Source of the DNA: Methanogenium sp.
Lineage (GTDB): Archaea; Halobacteriota; Methanomicrobia; Methanomicrobiales; Methanomicrobiaceae
NCBI GenBank assembly: GCA_030595665.1
Contig: JAUVCV010000008.1
Location: 1 to 64,000, forward strand
DNA: 64,000 nucleotides
Reading direction: 5' to 3'
Positions 8,387 to 17,802 of the stretch are shown here, piece after piece; positions within the stretch are counted from its first letter, which is position 1, and each line of letters begins with the position of its first letter. Position numbers and translations under genes: made by a program. Below the pieces are notes generated by a model. It searched no databases, was not told where the DNA came from, and worked only from the letters and a program-made list of their open reading frames with translations.

Positions 8387-9283
8387 ATGAAACTTGAAGA
8401 GCTCAGGTTCGGGACTGAACTTGTGAAGCGAGGCTTTGTAGCAATGCAGAAAGGCGGCGTCATCATGGATGTTGTAAATGCAGAACAGGCAATGATCGCA
8501 GAAGAGGCAGGCGCTGTTGCAGTGATGTCACTTGAGCGTGTTCCGTCTGATATCCGCAAGGCTGGCGGAGTTGCCCGTATGGCAGATCCGGCAAAGGTCC
8601 TGGAAATAATTGATTCCGTATCTATCCCGGTGATGGGGAAGACACGTATCGGACACTTTGTCGAGGCACAGGTGCTTGAGGCACTGGGCGTTGACATGAT
8701 CGATGAGTCTGAAGTGCTGACACCGGCAGATGAGGACTACCATATTGTGAAGACCGCATTCACGGTACCCTTCGTCTGCGGTGCACGCAATCTTGGTGAG
8801 GCGTGCCGTCGTATCAACGAGGGTGCTGCGATGATCCGGACCAAAGGTGAGGCCGGCACCGGCAATGTGGTGGAGGCAGTACGGCACATGCGTGCGATCA
8901 CATCCGGGATTCACGAACTGCAGGGCATGGACGATATTGAGATTGCCGCCCGGGCACGGGCCATTGAGGCACCGTTCGAGATCCTGAAGGATTGCGCTGT
9001 CCGTGGCCGTCTGCCTGTCGTAAATTTCTCTGCAGGTGGCATTGCAACACCCTGTGATGCGGCGATGATGATGCAGCTCGGCTGTGACGGCGTTTTTGTG
9101 GGCTCAGGCATCTTCAAGTCAGAAACACCCGCAGAGATGGCGTTAGCCATCGTTGAGGCGGTAAATCACTATGACGATGCATCTGTCATTGCAGAGGTCT
9201 CCCGCGGCCTTGGTAATGCGATGCCGGGCCTCGATATCCACAAAATACCGGAAAGCGAGGTGCTCCGGTTCCGTGGGAATTAA
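8387..9283 (+). CDS. pdxS: Pyridoxal 5'-phosphate synthase lyase subunit PdxS
   Basis: Makes PLP from ribose 5-phosphate, glyceraldehyde 3-phosphate and ammonia supplied by PdxT. 298 residues, TIM barrel. Visible active-site features: [13 protein letters not shown] (catalytic Asp), [14 protein letters not shown] (Schiff-base Lys), [11 protein letters not shown] (second Lys and phosphate loop) and [14 protein letters not shown]. The length and motifs are normal. ATG 8387 follows a 77-bp spacer with a TATA-like TATTTATTG near 8350. pdxT overlaps its 3' end. Confidence 0.97.
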   Translation: MKLEELRFGTELVKRGFVAMQKGGVIMDVVNAEQAMIAEEAGAVAVMSLERVPSDIRKAGGVARMADPAKVLEIIDSVSIPVMGKTRIGHFVEAQVLEALGVDMIDESEVLTPADEDYHIVKTAFTVPFVCGARNLGEACRRINEGAAMIRTKGEAGTGNVVEAVRHMRAITSGIHELQGMDDIEIAARARAIEAPFEILKDCAVRGRLPVVNFSAGGIATPCDAAMMMQLGCDGVFVGSGIFKSETPAEMALAIVEAVNHYDDASVIAEVSRGLGNAMPGLDIHKIPESEVLRFRGN

Positions 9284-9866
9284 TATCGGTGTCTGTGCCC
9301 TGCAGGGCGACGTCTCTGAGCATATCATGGCATTTAAGGCTGCGCTCTCCGCATCAGGGCAGGAAGGAGAGGTCTTCTCCTTCCGTCGGGCAATGGATAT
9401 CCCACGCTGTGATGTGATTGTACTTCCGGGTGGGGAGTCTACCACCATTTCCCGTCTGCTCCGAAAAAATGAAATGTATGGCCCGCTCCGTGCATTCAAA
9501 GGAGGCATCTTTGCAACCTGTGCGGGGATGGTTCTTATCGGCCGGGAAGTCGATGATCCACGGGTCGAACCGCTTGGTATCATGGACATCACGGTCGGGA
9601 GGAATGCATTCGGCCGCCAACGTGACTCCTGTGAAATGGCAGTCACGATAATCGGTGATGAGAGGCCCTTCTGTGGTTACTTCATCCGGGCGCCTGTCAT
9701 TACCTCAGTCGGACCGGAGGCAGTGCCGCTCTGTTATGCCGACCGTGTCGTGGGTGCCGTCCAGGGCCCGCATATGGCACTATCTTTTCACCCCGAATTG
9801 GGTGGAGACCTCCGTCTCCATCTGCTCTTTCTGAAACGCCTTGGTGCAGACACAACTGCACCATAG
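9273..9866 (+). CDS. pdxT: Pyridoxal 5'-phosphate synthase glutaminase subunit PdxT
   Basis: Class I glutamine amidotransferase that feeds ammonia to PdxS. Starting at GTG 9273 it has 197 residues: [12 protein letters not shown], oxyanion strand PGGESTTI, nucleophile Cys in ATCAGM, and the C-terminal SFHPEL with catalytic His/Glu. I chose GTG 9273 because [12 protein letters not shown] is the true N-terminus of the family and GAGGTG at 9256-9261 is a ribosome site 11 bp upstream; longer in-frame starts lie inside pdxS. The 11-bp overlap with pdxS implies coupling and balanced synthesis. Confidence 0.95.
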   Translation: MGINIGVCALQGDVSEHIMAFKAALSASGQEGEVFSFRRAMDIPRCDVIVLPGGESTTISRLLRKNEMYGPLRAFKGGIFATCAGMVLIGREVDDPRVEPLGIMDITVGRNAFGRQRDSCEMAVTIIGDERPFCGYFIRAPVITSVGPEAVPLCYADRVVGAVQGPHMALSFHPELGGDLRLHLLFLKRLGADTTAP

Positions 9867-9956
9867 GCAATGCCCGGCAAGGGGTGTGCTGCAGCAATCT
9901 ATTTTTTGCACGTACAATAGGTGAAAGGTGTGAGTGTGTGGGAGGAGGTAACAGTG

Positions 9957-12086
9957 TTACGCCTGATCAGTCTTGGGGATATGGAAGATAAACGAACCGC
10001 CCGGATCCCCTATCTCTATTTCTATCGTTCCCCGCATCTGCCGGGTGAGGACATTTATGAGTTTGATGCCCAGGGATTCGAGAATGGTGATATCAAAGTC
10101 AGCAGGCAGCCCGCACCCGTCATCGCGGACTGAGAGGATATACTCGCCATCGGTTTCGTCCAGTCCGATGGTAATTATTCCCTCTGTTCTTCCTTTAAAT
10201 CCGTGCTTCAGGGAATTAGATATGAGTTCGTTCACGATGAGGCCGCAGGGGAGGGCAGTGTTGAGATCCATTGCGTGAACCATGATGGAGAACTCTACGG
10301 TGATGGTGGTTTCCAAAGAGTATGAGGATATCACCTCTGATGCCAGGTTTCTGAGGTATCCTGCCGGATCGACGGATGCGAGGTTTTCAGACTGGTAGAG
10401 GGATTCATGCACCAGTGCCATCGATTTGATCCGGTTCTGGCTTTCCCGAAGGCGCTCCAGGCTCTCCGGATCAGTAATTGAGTCTGACTGCAGGGAGAGG
10501 AGAGAGGAGATGACCTGCATATTGTTCTTGACACGGTGGTGCACCTCCTTTAAGAGCACCTCCTTTTCCTGCAGGGATCGCCGCAGTTCATCCTCTGCCT
10601 GTTTGCGTGAAGTGATGTCCAGAATAGAGGCGAGATATTGGTCAGTTCCGGGAATGGATGAGGTCCAGCAGATCACGTCACGGTATGTCCCGTCCCGAAC
10701 CATGAACTGTACTTCATATTCCCGTGGCTGCATTGCGGGCATCCGGCCAGCTTCGATTTCCGGAGGCCACTGTATGTCAGGGGACTCCGGTGTTTCTTCT
10801 CCTCCCTCTCCTCCGGTCTCACCAGGGATAAAATCCCACCATTGCATCCGGGCCTCCACCTCCGCTTTGGTATAACCACTGAGGCGTTCAAATCGGGTAT
10901 TGATGAGAGTCAGAACCCCCTCCCGGGTCAGAATAGCGGTAGCTGCACCACCAATCTCAAAGAGGGTGCGGTAGTTTGCCTCCGAGAGGCGTATCTCCTC
11001 CTGCATTCTCCGTGCCTCGGTGACGTCATCTGCAGAGTAGAGCACAGCGTTGGCAAGCATGTTGTCGTCCCGGAGAACCGTAAAATGGCCGGCAATAATC
11101 CGTTCTCCTCTTGGGGTCAGGACAGGGTATTCAAATGAATCATTTAATATCGGTTTTCCGGAGAGTATCTGGTTGAATCGGTGGCTTTCATCGTCACGAA
11201 TATCTTCTGACAGGAAGGTGGAGAACCAGTCGTGGCCGGTGATCATGGATTCATTTTTCCCGAGCACTTCAGCTGCCCGTCGGTTTGCAAGTCCGATGGT
11301 GTGGTTTGCCCGTATCACAAAGAGCATCACCCCTGCAGTGTTGAGGTAGGTCTGGGAACGCAGACGCTCCTGTTCACGTTCCTTCTCAGCGATTTTTCGG
11401 GCGGTGATATCACTCACGGTGAGTACTAAAGATTTGCCATATCCATTGCCGACAGAGAGCAGCACTACAACCTCGTCTCCGTTTTTGCGGAGGAACCGTG
11501 TCTCCACATCTGTTGCAGACCGGACATCTGAGATGGCGGAGAAGAATATCTCCATCTCATCTGTGTCCTTCCAGATGCGGGCGAGGTGTGCTCCCTGTAG
11601 TTCACCCGGAGAGTAGGCAAGCATCCGTTCAAGACGGCTGTTCACTTCACTGATGATGAGGGGGGGGTGTTCAAGGAGAAGAATACCTGCCTGTGAGGTG
11701 GTAAAAATTGCTTCATACCATGCTTTCTCCTTGTTTACCTCCCCTGAGAGAAGGGATATTGCAACACCCGCTCCTACGAGCACAATGGAATTGACAAAGA
11801 TGAGATAGGGCTCTGCAAGGATCGCGATGAACGGGTAGTGCAGGAGCATATTGAGAATCCCAACAATAAGTGAGAAGGAAATGCCCCGTTCAGGAAAACG
11901 GTAGGCGACAAAGATGATGGGAATAAGAAAAAGATATGGTGTCAGGTTTGTGATCCCGATAGATATGCCATAGAGAATAATGACAACTGAGATGATACTG
12001 AATGTGAGGATAACTGCGATCCAGAAATTAAGGTGCCAGTTATTATCGGTTTCGGTGGACCTTTCGGTTCTCCATATACCCTCCAT
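9957..12086 (-). CDS. Membrane-bound multi-PAS sensor histidine kinase (HisKA_2 type)
   Basis: 709 residues. The N-terminus has four to five membrane segments (about residues 20-125), followed by three PAS domains (roughly 130-250, 260-375 and 380-495), a HisKA_2 dimerisation domain with the phospho-His in LLKEVHHRVKNNMQVISSLL, and a HATPase_c domain (N-box VNELISNSLKHGF, G-box VRDDGCGLP). The HisKA_2 class is shared with the next kinase. It is transcribed divergently from the HTH-kinase at 12282 across a 195-bp AT-rich spacer, and converges on pdxT. No response regulator is attached; the receiver protein at 13513 is a possible partner. The signal sensed is unknown. Confidence 0.92.
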   Translation of the reverse strand: MEGIWRTERSTETDNNWHLNFWIAVILTFSIISVVIILYGISIGITNLTPYLFLIPIIFVAYRFPERGISFSLIVGILNMLLHYPFIAILAEPYLIFVNSIVLVGAGVAISLLSGEVNKEKAWYEAIFTTSQAGILLLEHPPLIISEVNSRLERMLAYSPGELQGAHLARIWKDTDEMEIFFSAISDVRSATDVETRFLRKNGDEVVVLLSVGNGYGKSLVLTVSDITARKIAEKEREQERLRSQTYLNTAGVMLFVIRANHTIGLANRRAAEVLGKNESMITGHDWFSTFLSEDIRDDESHRFNQILSGKPILNDSFEYPVLTPRGERIIAGHFTVLRDDNMLANAVLYSADDVTEARRMQEEIRLSEANYRTLFEIGGAATAILTREGVLTLINTRFERLSGYTKAEVEARMQWWDFIPGETGGEGGEETPESPDIQWPPEIEAGRMPAMQPREYEVQFMVRDGTYRDVICWTSSIPGTDQYLASILDITSRKQAEDELRRSLQEKEVLLKEVHHRVKNNMQVISSLLSLQSDSITDPESLERLRESQNRIKSMALVHESLYQSENLASVDPAGYLRNLASEVISSYSLETTITVEFSIMVHAMDLNTALPCGLIVNELISNSLKHGFKGRTEGIITIGLDETDGEYILSVRDDGCGLPADFDITILESLGIKLINVLTRQMRGTIEIEIGDPGGSFIFHIPKTDQA

Positions 12087-12281
12087 ATATATCCATTGTT
12101 TCTTTCATATTAAATGCACGTGATATTTTCAGATAATCCTGGTCAATACTATATGGGGAGAATATTCTGTAGTATTTACTGCAGTTGATAACAAATACGA
12201 TATATATTTAGTATTGCATATCAAATGAGGGCAGCATTATATAGCAGGAACTGATATATTTATCCGTACAGAGGGTTTGGT
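12087..12281. promoter_or_regulatory. Divergent promoter region between two kinases
   Basis: 195 bp, AT rich, with several TATA-like tracts (ATATATATCC at 12084-12093 facing left; ATATATATTTAG near 12200, ATTATATAG near 12236 and GATATATTTATCC near 12253 facing right). It separates divergent kinase genes and must hold both promoters. Which tract is used cannot be told by eye. Confidence 0.5.
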
Positions 12282-13511
12282 ATGGCACTGGAAATTGACG
12301 AGAGTAAACGGGAGCTTTCACGGGTAAAAGAGCTTCTGAAGAATGAACCACGGGGGCTTTCCATCACGGATATCTCCCGGATTCTCAATATGAACCGGAA
12401 TTCGGTTTCAAAATACCTGAATATGCTTCTCGTTTCCGGGCATGTTGATATGCGGTCGGTGGGGGTCGCCAAGGTATATTTCCTTTCCCAGCGGGTGCCC
12501 ATCTCTGCAATGCTTGACTTTTCTTCTGACTGTATCATTGTCCTTGATGCAAATCTGAAGATTGTGCAGCTTAATGACAATTATGTTGATTTCTCCGGTT
12601 ACCCGCGGGAGGAACTTCTCGGCATCTCAGTTCAGGACCGTGAACTTCCGGTGCTGACCGATGCCATAGATCCGCATATCTTTGAGGAGGTGCTCCGTGG
12701 TCAGGATCTCTCCCGTGAACTCTGGTGGGAAGCAGATGGAGAGGACTTCTCGTTTTTAATCAAGATGATTCCCACGGTCTTTGATGATGGGCAACCGGGT
12801 GCTACGGTTATTCTCGAGAATATCACAGACCTAAAACGTACAGAACAGGATCTTAAATACGCACTTGCAGAGAAAGAACAGCTCTTAACTGAGATTCACC
12901 AGCGTATCAGAAATAACCTGCAGGTGATTTCAAGCCTTATTAACCTTCAGACATCAGAAGTGCAGGATCCGGATGCACAACGGATTGTGCAGCAGACGCA
13001 GAGCAGAATCGAGGCCCTTGCACTGGTTCACGATAACCTGCATAACTCTCCTGACCATATGCATATTGCAGTGGAGGAGTATGTGAACGAACTGGTGGAG
13101 TCACTCTTTGTCACCTACCGGGTTCCGGAGGACCAGATCCACTACTCTGTGAACGCTCCGGGTGTCCTGATAGGTCTCGATACCGCAGTTTCTTTTGGGC
13201 TTATCATTTCTGAACTGGTCACGAATGCGATAAAACATGCTTTCCCGGATGGGCGTGAGGGATATATTGCACTAACTATTGTGAAAGATGACGGGAACCG
13301 TGTTGTTGTTTCGGTAAAGGACAATGGTATCGGCATCGGGGACAAATACCGCGCAGGTGATGAGCAGTCCATCGGGCTGATGCTGGTTTCCACGTTGGTT
13401 GACCGCCAGTTGAACGGGACAATGGAGATCACAAATACAAACGGGACTAGTTATATGATCCAGTTTATTGAACGGGATGAGAAACCGGGCTCATTGACAA
13501 AGGAGTACTGA
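12282..13511 (+). CDS. HTH-PAS histidine kinase (cytoplasmic, HisKA_2 type)
   Basis: 409 residues without membrane segments. Order: winged-HTH domain at residues 1-75 (ELLKNEPRGLSITDISRILNMN, then RNSVSKYLNMLL), one PAS domain (about 78-190), HisKA_2 with His in LLTEIHQRIRNNLQVISSLI, and HATPase_c (SELVTNAIKHAFPDG, VKDNGIGIG). A kinase carrying its own DNA-binding domain is unusual outside methanogenic archaea, and suggests that it acts at a promoter or couples phosphorylation to DNA binding. The receiver gene starts 1 bp after its stop, so the two are one unit. Confidence 0.92.
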   Translation: MALEIDESKRELSRVKELLKNEPRGLSITDISRILNMNRNSVSKYLNMLLVSGHVDMRSVGVAKVYFLSQRVPISAMLDFSSDCIIVLDANLKIVQLNDNYVDFSGYPREELLGISVQDRELPVLTDAIDPHIFEEVLRGQDLSRELWWEADGEDFSFLIKMIPTVFDDGQPGATVILENITDLKRTEQDLKYALAEKEQLLTEIHQRIRNNLQVISSLINLQTSEVQDPDAQRIVQQTQSRIEALALVHDNLHNSPDHMHIAVEEYVNELVESLFVTYRVPEDQIHYSVNAPGVLIGLDTAVSFGLIISELVTNAIKHAFPDGREGYIALTIVKDDGNRVVVSVKDNGIGIGDKYRAGDEQSIGLMLVSTLVDRQLNGTMEITNTNGTSYMIQFIERDEKPGSLTKEY

Positions 13512-13512
13512 T

Positions 13513-13896
13513 ATGGAAGAAAACATGCGGGTACTGGTTGTTGAAGATGATGCAATAATCGGGATGGATATTGAGCACCGGGTAAAGAAGCTTGGGTATG
13601 AGGTATGCGGTGTTGCAGATTCCGCAGAAGAGGCGCTTGACATTGCCTCCCGCACGCACCCTGACATCGCACTCATGGATATCCGTCTGAGAGGAGAGGT
13701 GGATGGGATTGAGGCAGCCGGGATGCTCAGGGATCAGTTCTCAGTACCGGTTATTTTTATCACTGCCTACTCGGATATGAAGATGCGGTCGCGGGCACTG
13801 GATATGGATCCACTGGGCTATATCATAAAACCACTTCGTGAAGTTGAACTGAAAAATACGCTGGAAGCAGCAGAAGAGAAGATCCGGAACGGTTAG
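13513..13896 (+). CDS. Stand-alone response regulator receiver protein
   Basis: 127 residues, a single REC domain: acidic pair D12/D13, phospho-acceptor D56 in IALMDIRL, the Thr of FITAYSD and the Lys of YIIKPL. No output domain is present, so it must signal by protein contact, possibly back to the HTH domain of the kinase encoded just upstream. The start may be ATG 13513 or Met5 (13525). It is cotranscribed with the HTH-PAS kinase. Confidence 0.93.
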   Translation: MEENMRVLVVEDDAIIGMDIEHRVKKLGYEVCGVADSAEEALDIASRTHPDIALMDIRLRGEVDGIEAAGMLRDQFSVPVIFITAYSDMKMRSRALDMDPLGYIIKPLREVELKNTLEAAEEKIRNG

Positions 13897-14388
13897 GTTC
13901 ACAGGTGTATTATTTTTTTACCAATGGTGGCCGGAGCCACCGGCAGGTGTCTGTGGTCTACCCTGAAATCCTGTTTTGATACCTGTTGTTTTTGTTTATC
14001 AGACCGGAGATTTATCAGAGGTAGTGCCCCTTCATATTCATTAGTGCCATCAGGGGGAAATAACGATTGATACCCCGTTCAGGTGCACAGATGGGAGTTG
14101 ATAACAGATTGATTTTCCCCCGCCGGTGGTGATTACGGCGAGCACATCCTTTTTCCTGATTACTTTTTGCTGATAATATCAGTGATGATCTCTTTTTGGT
14201 ACTACAAAAACGAAGAATTGCTAAAATATCTCTGCAAATCTTCGTATATATCGGGCGGATTTTAAAATTACGAGTAAATCGCTATATATATTTGTATTTA
14301 ATCTTAATTTAAAGCAGGAATACAGATTTATTGTGCATTATTTGTTCTATTTATAATTAACTACAGTTCTGGGATATGAGGAGATAAA
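13897..14388. other. Gene-free spacer: putative terminator and helicase promoter
   Basis: 492 bp with no credible gene. After the receiver gene there is a T-tract (13908-13919) and a short perfect hairpin GGTGGC-CGGA-GCCACC at 13926-13941. The right part becomes very AT rich and holds a TATA-like CGCTATATATATTTG near 14280, about 110 bp before the helicase start, implying a longish leader. The junction marks a change to the less GC-rich helicase gene. Confidence 0.5.
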
Positions 14389-17300
14389 ATGGTTCAGAAG
14401 TATATCGGATGGAGAGGAACCACAGGTTCTCCGGATAAATCAGTTCAGATTAATGCATTCATCGCTGCCCTGACAGAAGAGATTGAAGAGGCAGCAGGGT
14501 CAAATCGTTCTGAAATTGTTTTAAAGAACGGAAAATTGCTATTTGAATCTGGAATGAATCGGATATACCGGTTTGTTCTGGATAAAGAGACTCATCTTGA
14601 AGCGAATGTAATTTGTGAATGTCGGATTGGACGTGCTGATTGTGAGGCCGAAATTGTCGGTGTCACAGAGGATTCAGCAGATATTAGTCTGGAGGGAGAT
14701 TTTGGGGAGAGAATCCGGGAAATTGGGCTGAGTCCAAAGAAGAATCAGCTGGCAGAAATGCTCATTAAAAGACTCGAATCCCTCTTATCCGATGATAATA
14801 GATCCCTTGCGTTCAATCAAGAGGGATGCAGCAAAATCTTCGGATTTGTTGAACCGGGGAATCTGGAAGAGCCAATACATCTGGATATCTCTATGGTTAG
14901 TGGGTTTCCACCGAATGCCTGTCAGATGGATGCAATCAGGCACTCTCTCTCAAAGGAAGTCACCTTCATCTGGGGTCCCCCGGGAACAGGAAAGACCCGT
15001 ACGCTGACCGTGATTCTTCAGCACCTGGTCTCTGCAGGCAAGCGAGTACTGCTGACCTCCCATACCAACCTTGCAGTTGATGAAGTTCTATCAAAATATA
15101 TCGAAGACCCTTTCTCGCAGCGGTATGTAGAGGATGGTAAGATTGTCCGGTATGGCAAGTCGTCAAAAAATGATCTGGCCTTTTTGGATCTGAGTATTGA
15201 GCGTATCACGGAGAAAAAGGCAAAAGTTTACCTTGATGAAATTGCCCGGATAGAATCTAAAATTTCGGATCTACAGAATAATCTTGATTTTTTTGAACGG
15301 ACTTCGTTTAAAGGATCTGTCCGCCAGCTTGAGACCAGGAAGCAGGCCATGGAAAAGAAAAAAACTGAAGTAACACGTCTGGAAAAGGAACTGAAAACGA
15401 TAAAGGGGAAAGAATCAAATCAGCTGAAAAGAACTGAAGAACTTAAAAGAGATCTCACTGATGCGAAAAATGCCGGATTTTTCTCCCGTCTGTTATCCGG
15501 TGATAAAACAGAGAGGATTCAGACAGATATTGATGCCAGTGTCCAGCAGCACACGGCATACAAAGAAAAACAGAGAACACTTAACGTCGCGTATGCACAA
15601 TCCAAAAATGATATTGCCTTGTCCACAATGAGATTAAATACGGCTGTATCTGCTATCCGAGAGGAGGCAAAAGAGAAGAATATTACCCTTCCTGCAACCA
15701 TCAGCTCTACGTTGCTTCGCGCCCATATGCGCCCATTAGAGGAGAAAATCTCGGTTCATAAGAACGAAATCAGGGGACTGGAAAAAAAGATTGATGACGT
15801 TCATGAATCTATTCTGCCGAATGCTGCGGTTGTCGGATGCACACTTTCAAAAGTGTTTGCCGATTCCCACCTTCACTCTGATGCATTTGATGTCATGATT
15901 CTTGATGAGGCAAGCATGGCACAGCTGCCTGCGGTGTATTTTGCAGCCGGGCTCACCAAAGAGACCCATTATATCGTATCCGGTGATTTTCGCCAGTTAT
16001 CTCCGATATCACAGTGTAAGGGGGAGATCGCCAAAAAATGGCTTTCGCGGAGTATCTTTGACCAGGCGGGCATCCAGGAAGCGGCAAACAATGGAATACC
16101 TGATACACGTCTTGTCATGTTGGATGAGCAGTTCAGGATGCATCCAAATATTGCAGCACTTATAAACGGCCCGATGTATCGCGGGATGCTGAAGACAGGA
16201 AATCTAATCATTCCGCAAAAGGAGCTCATTGCCTCCTATCTACCCTTTGCAGATGAACCTGCTGTGCTCATCGATACATCATCTCTGAATCCCTGGTCTA
16301 AACGTCCCGGTTCGTCGAAGATCAATCTCTATCATGCGATGATTGCGACTGAACTCACCAGACAGATTCTGGAGGGTGGCACTGCCTCCGTTGGAATTAT
16401 TGCACCTTATAAACCACAGAGTGAACTGATCACAACGATGCTGGAAAGTGCTGGCATTCCCCATGAGAAGGCGATGGCTGCTACCGTTCATAAATTCCAG
16501 GGGAATGAGCGTGAATGTATTATTTATGATACTGTGGAAGGAGAAGGCACCGGCACACGGTTTATGCAGGGCAAATGGACAAACTCGGGAGCGGGACGTC
16601 TCCTGAATGTTGCCATATCACGTGCGGAAGGGAAGTTCATTATGATCGCGAACAGCAGGTTTTGCTTTAAAAAATTCGGGCCTGATGATGCAGTGATCAG
16701 ACTGATTCAGGATCTGCAGGATTCAGGTTTCGTCACTGGACCTGAAGATATACTACCCCTGAGTGGTGGTGCCCTCACTCCGGATACTGGCACAGAGTTA
16801 TCCCTTGCGAATGCCTCTGAATGTTCATTATGGGATGAACAGTCGTTTTATCCACTTTTTGCAGAGGAAGTGAGGAACGCAAAAGAGCATATTGTGATCT
16901 TCAGTCCGTTCATGACCCGGTACCGTATATCTCAGCTCATGGACGATTTCCGTCAGGCGATATCCCGTGAGGTGCGTATTGTATGTATTGTAAGGGAACC
17001 AAAGGATCAGGGTTCTCTTGCCAAAGTAGAGGGAACATATGCTCTTGCAGAAGAGTGCCGGCGGGTGGGTATTGAGATGGTCACCCCGACACAAAATAAC
17101 GGTCTGTCACAAAATTTCCATGAAAAAATTGCGTTCTTTGACAATTCACTTGTTTTTTATGGAAGCCTGAATATTCTCTCACAGAATGATTCCACCGAAT
17201 CGATGATGGCAATGCGCAAACCGGAGATCGTTGAAGAGATGCGAAAGAAATTCATGGTTGATGCGTTCCTTCCAAAGAGAGCGAAATCCAGTGCCAAAGA

Positions 17301-17766
17301 GAGTCTTTCATCGAATGTGCCCCAGAATACTCCGGCATCTCCCGGGCAGAAGAATATGTCAGAAAAATCTTCCACAAAGACCCCTGGAAAAGTGCCCCCA
17401 ACCTCTTCTTCAGAACCACCTTGGCTGAAATATGCACAGAAGAGGAGTTCAACCGGTGAGAACGATGAGATTCTCTCCCTGATTGAGAAACACCTCTCAC
17501 ACTCCGGGCCATGCCCGGTCTGTGACAGTCCCATGCATCTTCAGAAAAAGAATGACCGGTTTTTCCTGTTCTGCGAGAATGAAACATCCGGATGCAGGGG
17601 AAAGAGGGAACTCACATTTTCTGAAGTACAGGTGGCATCTTTGGAAGCACGGATTCCCTGTCCGAAATGCAGCAAGGGAATAATGACGCTCAGAGAAGGA
17701 AAGTATGGCCCGTTTCTGGGATGTTCCGCTTTTCCTGAGTGCAGAAATAGTGTAAACATCCGTTAA
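14389..17766 (+). CDS. SF1 helicase fused to PLD-like domain and topoisomerase zinc ribbons
   Basis: 1125 residues. An N-terminal region (1-170) is unassigned. The helicase (UPF1/DNA2-like SF1B) begins with Walker A GPPGTGKT at residues 196-203, a coiled-coil insertion at about 280-480, motif II ILDEASMAQLP near 505, DEQFRMHP near 580, TVHKFQGNE and NVAISRAEGKF. A phospholipase D-like domain follows (about 815-945) with NFHEKIAFFDN and YGSLNILSQN, the H-x-K and G-S-x-N elements of one HKD motif; a single HKD suggests dimeric action. The C-terminus carries two Cys4 ribbons (CPVCDSPM..., CPKCSKG...FLGCSAFPEC) as in topoisomerase IA. ATGAGGAGATAAA precedes ATG 14389. It stands alone and by eye is less GC rich than its neighbours. 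A nucleic-acid processing or anti-phage role is inferred, not shown. Confidence 0.9.
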   Translation: MVQKYIGWRGTTGSPDKSVQINAFIAALTEEIEEAAGSNRSEIVLKNGKLLFESGMNRIYRFVLDKETHLEANVICECRIGRADCEAEIVGVTEDSADISLEGDFGERIREIGLSPKKNQLAEMLIKRLESLLSDDNRSLAFNQEGCSKIFGFVEPGNLEEPIHLDISMVSGFPPNACQMDAIRHSLSKEVTFIWGPPGTGKTRTLTVILQHLVSAGKRVLLTSHTNLAVDEVLSKYIEDPFSQRYVEDGKIVRYGKSSKNDLAFLDLSIERITEKKAKVYLDEIARIESKISDLQNNLDFFERTSFKGSVRQLETRKQAMEKKKTEVTRLEKELKTIKGKESNQLKRTEELKRDLTDAKNAGFFSRLLSGDKTERIQTDIDASVQQHTAYKEKQRTLNVAYAQSKNDIALSTMRLNTAVSAIREEAKEKNITLPATISSTLLRAHMRPLEEKISVHKNEIRGLEKKIDDVHESILPNAAVVGCTLSKVFADSHLHSDAFDVMILDEASMAQLPAVYFAAGLTKETHYIVSGDFRQLSPISQCKGEIAKKWLSRSIFDQAGIQEAANNGIPDTRLVMLDEQFRMHPNIAALINGPMYRGMLKTGNLIIPQKELIASYLPFADEPAVLIDTSSLNPWSKRPGSSKINLYHAMIATELTRQILEGGTASVGIIAPYKPQSELITTMLESAGIPHEKAMAATVHKFQGNERECIIYDTVEGEGTGTRFMQGKWTNSGAGRLLNVAISRAEGKFIMIANSRFCFKKFGPDDAVIRLIQDLQDSGFVTGPEDILPLSGGALTPDTGTELSLANASECSLWDEQSFYPLFAEEVRNAKEHIVIFSPFMTRYRISQLMDDFRQAISREVRIVCIVREPKDQGSLAKVEGTYALAEECRRVGIEMVTPTQNNGLSQNFHEKIAFFDNSLVFYGSLNILSQNDSTESMMAMRKPEIVEEMRKKFMVDAFLPKRAKSSAKESLSSNVPQNTPASPGQKNMSEKSSTKTPGKVPPTSSSEPPWLKYAQKRSSTGENDEILSLIEKHLSHSGPCPVCDSPMHLQKKNDRFFLFCENETSGCRGKRELTFSEVQVASLEARIPCPKCSKGIMTLREGKYGPFLGCSAFPECRNSVNIR

Positions 17767-17802
17767 AACCCGGAAAATATTCAATTATTCATCTTTTTCC
17801 CA

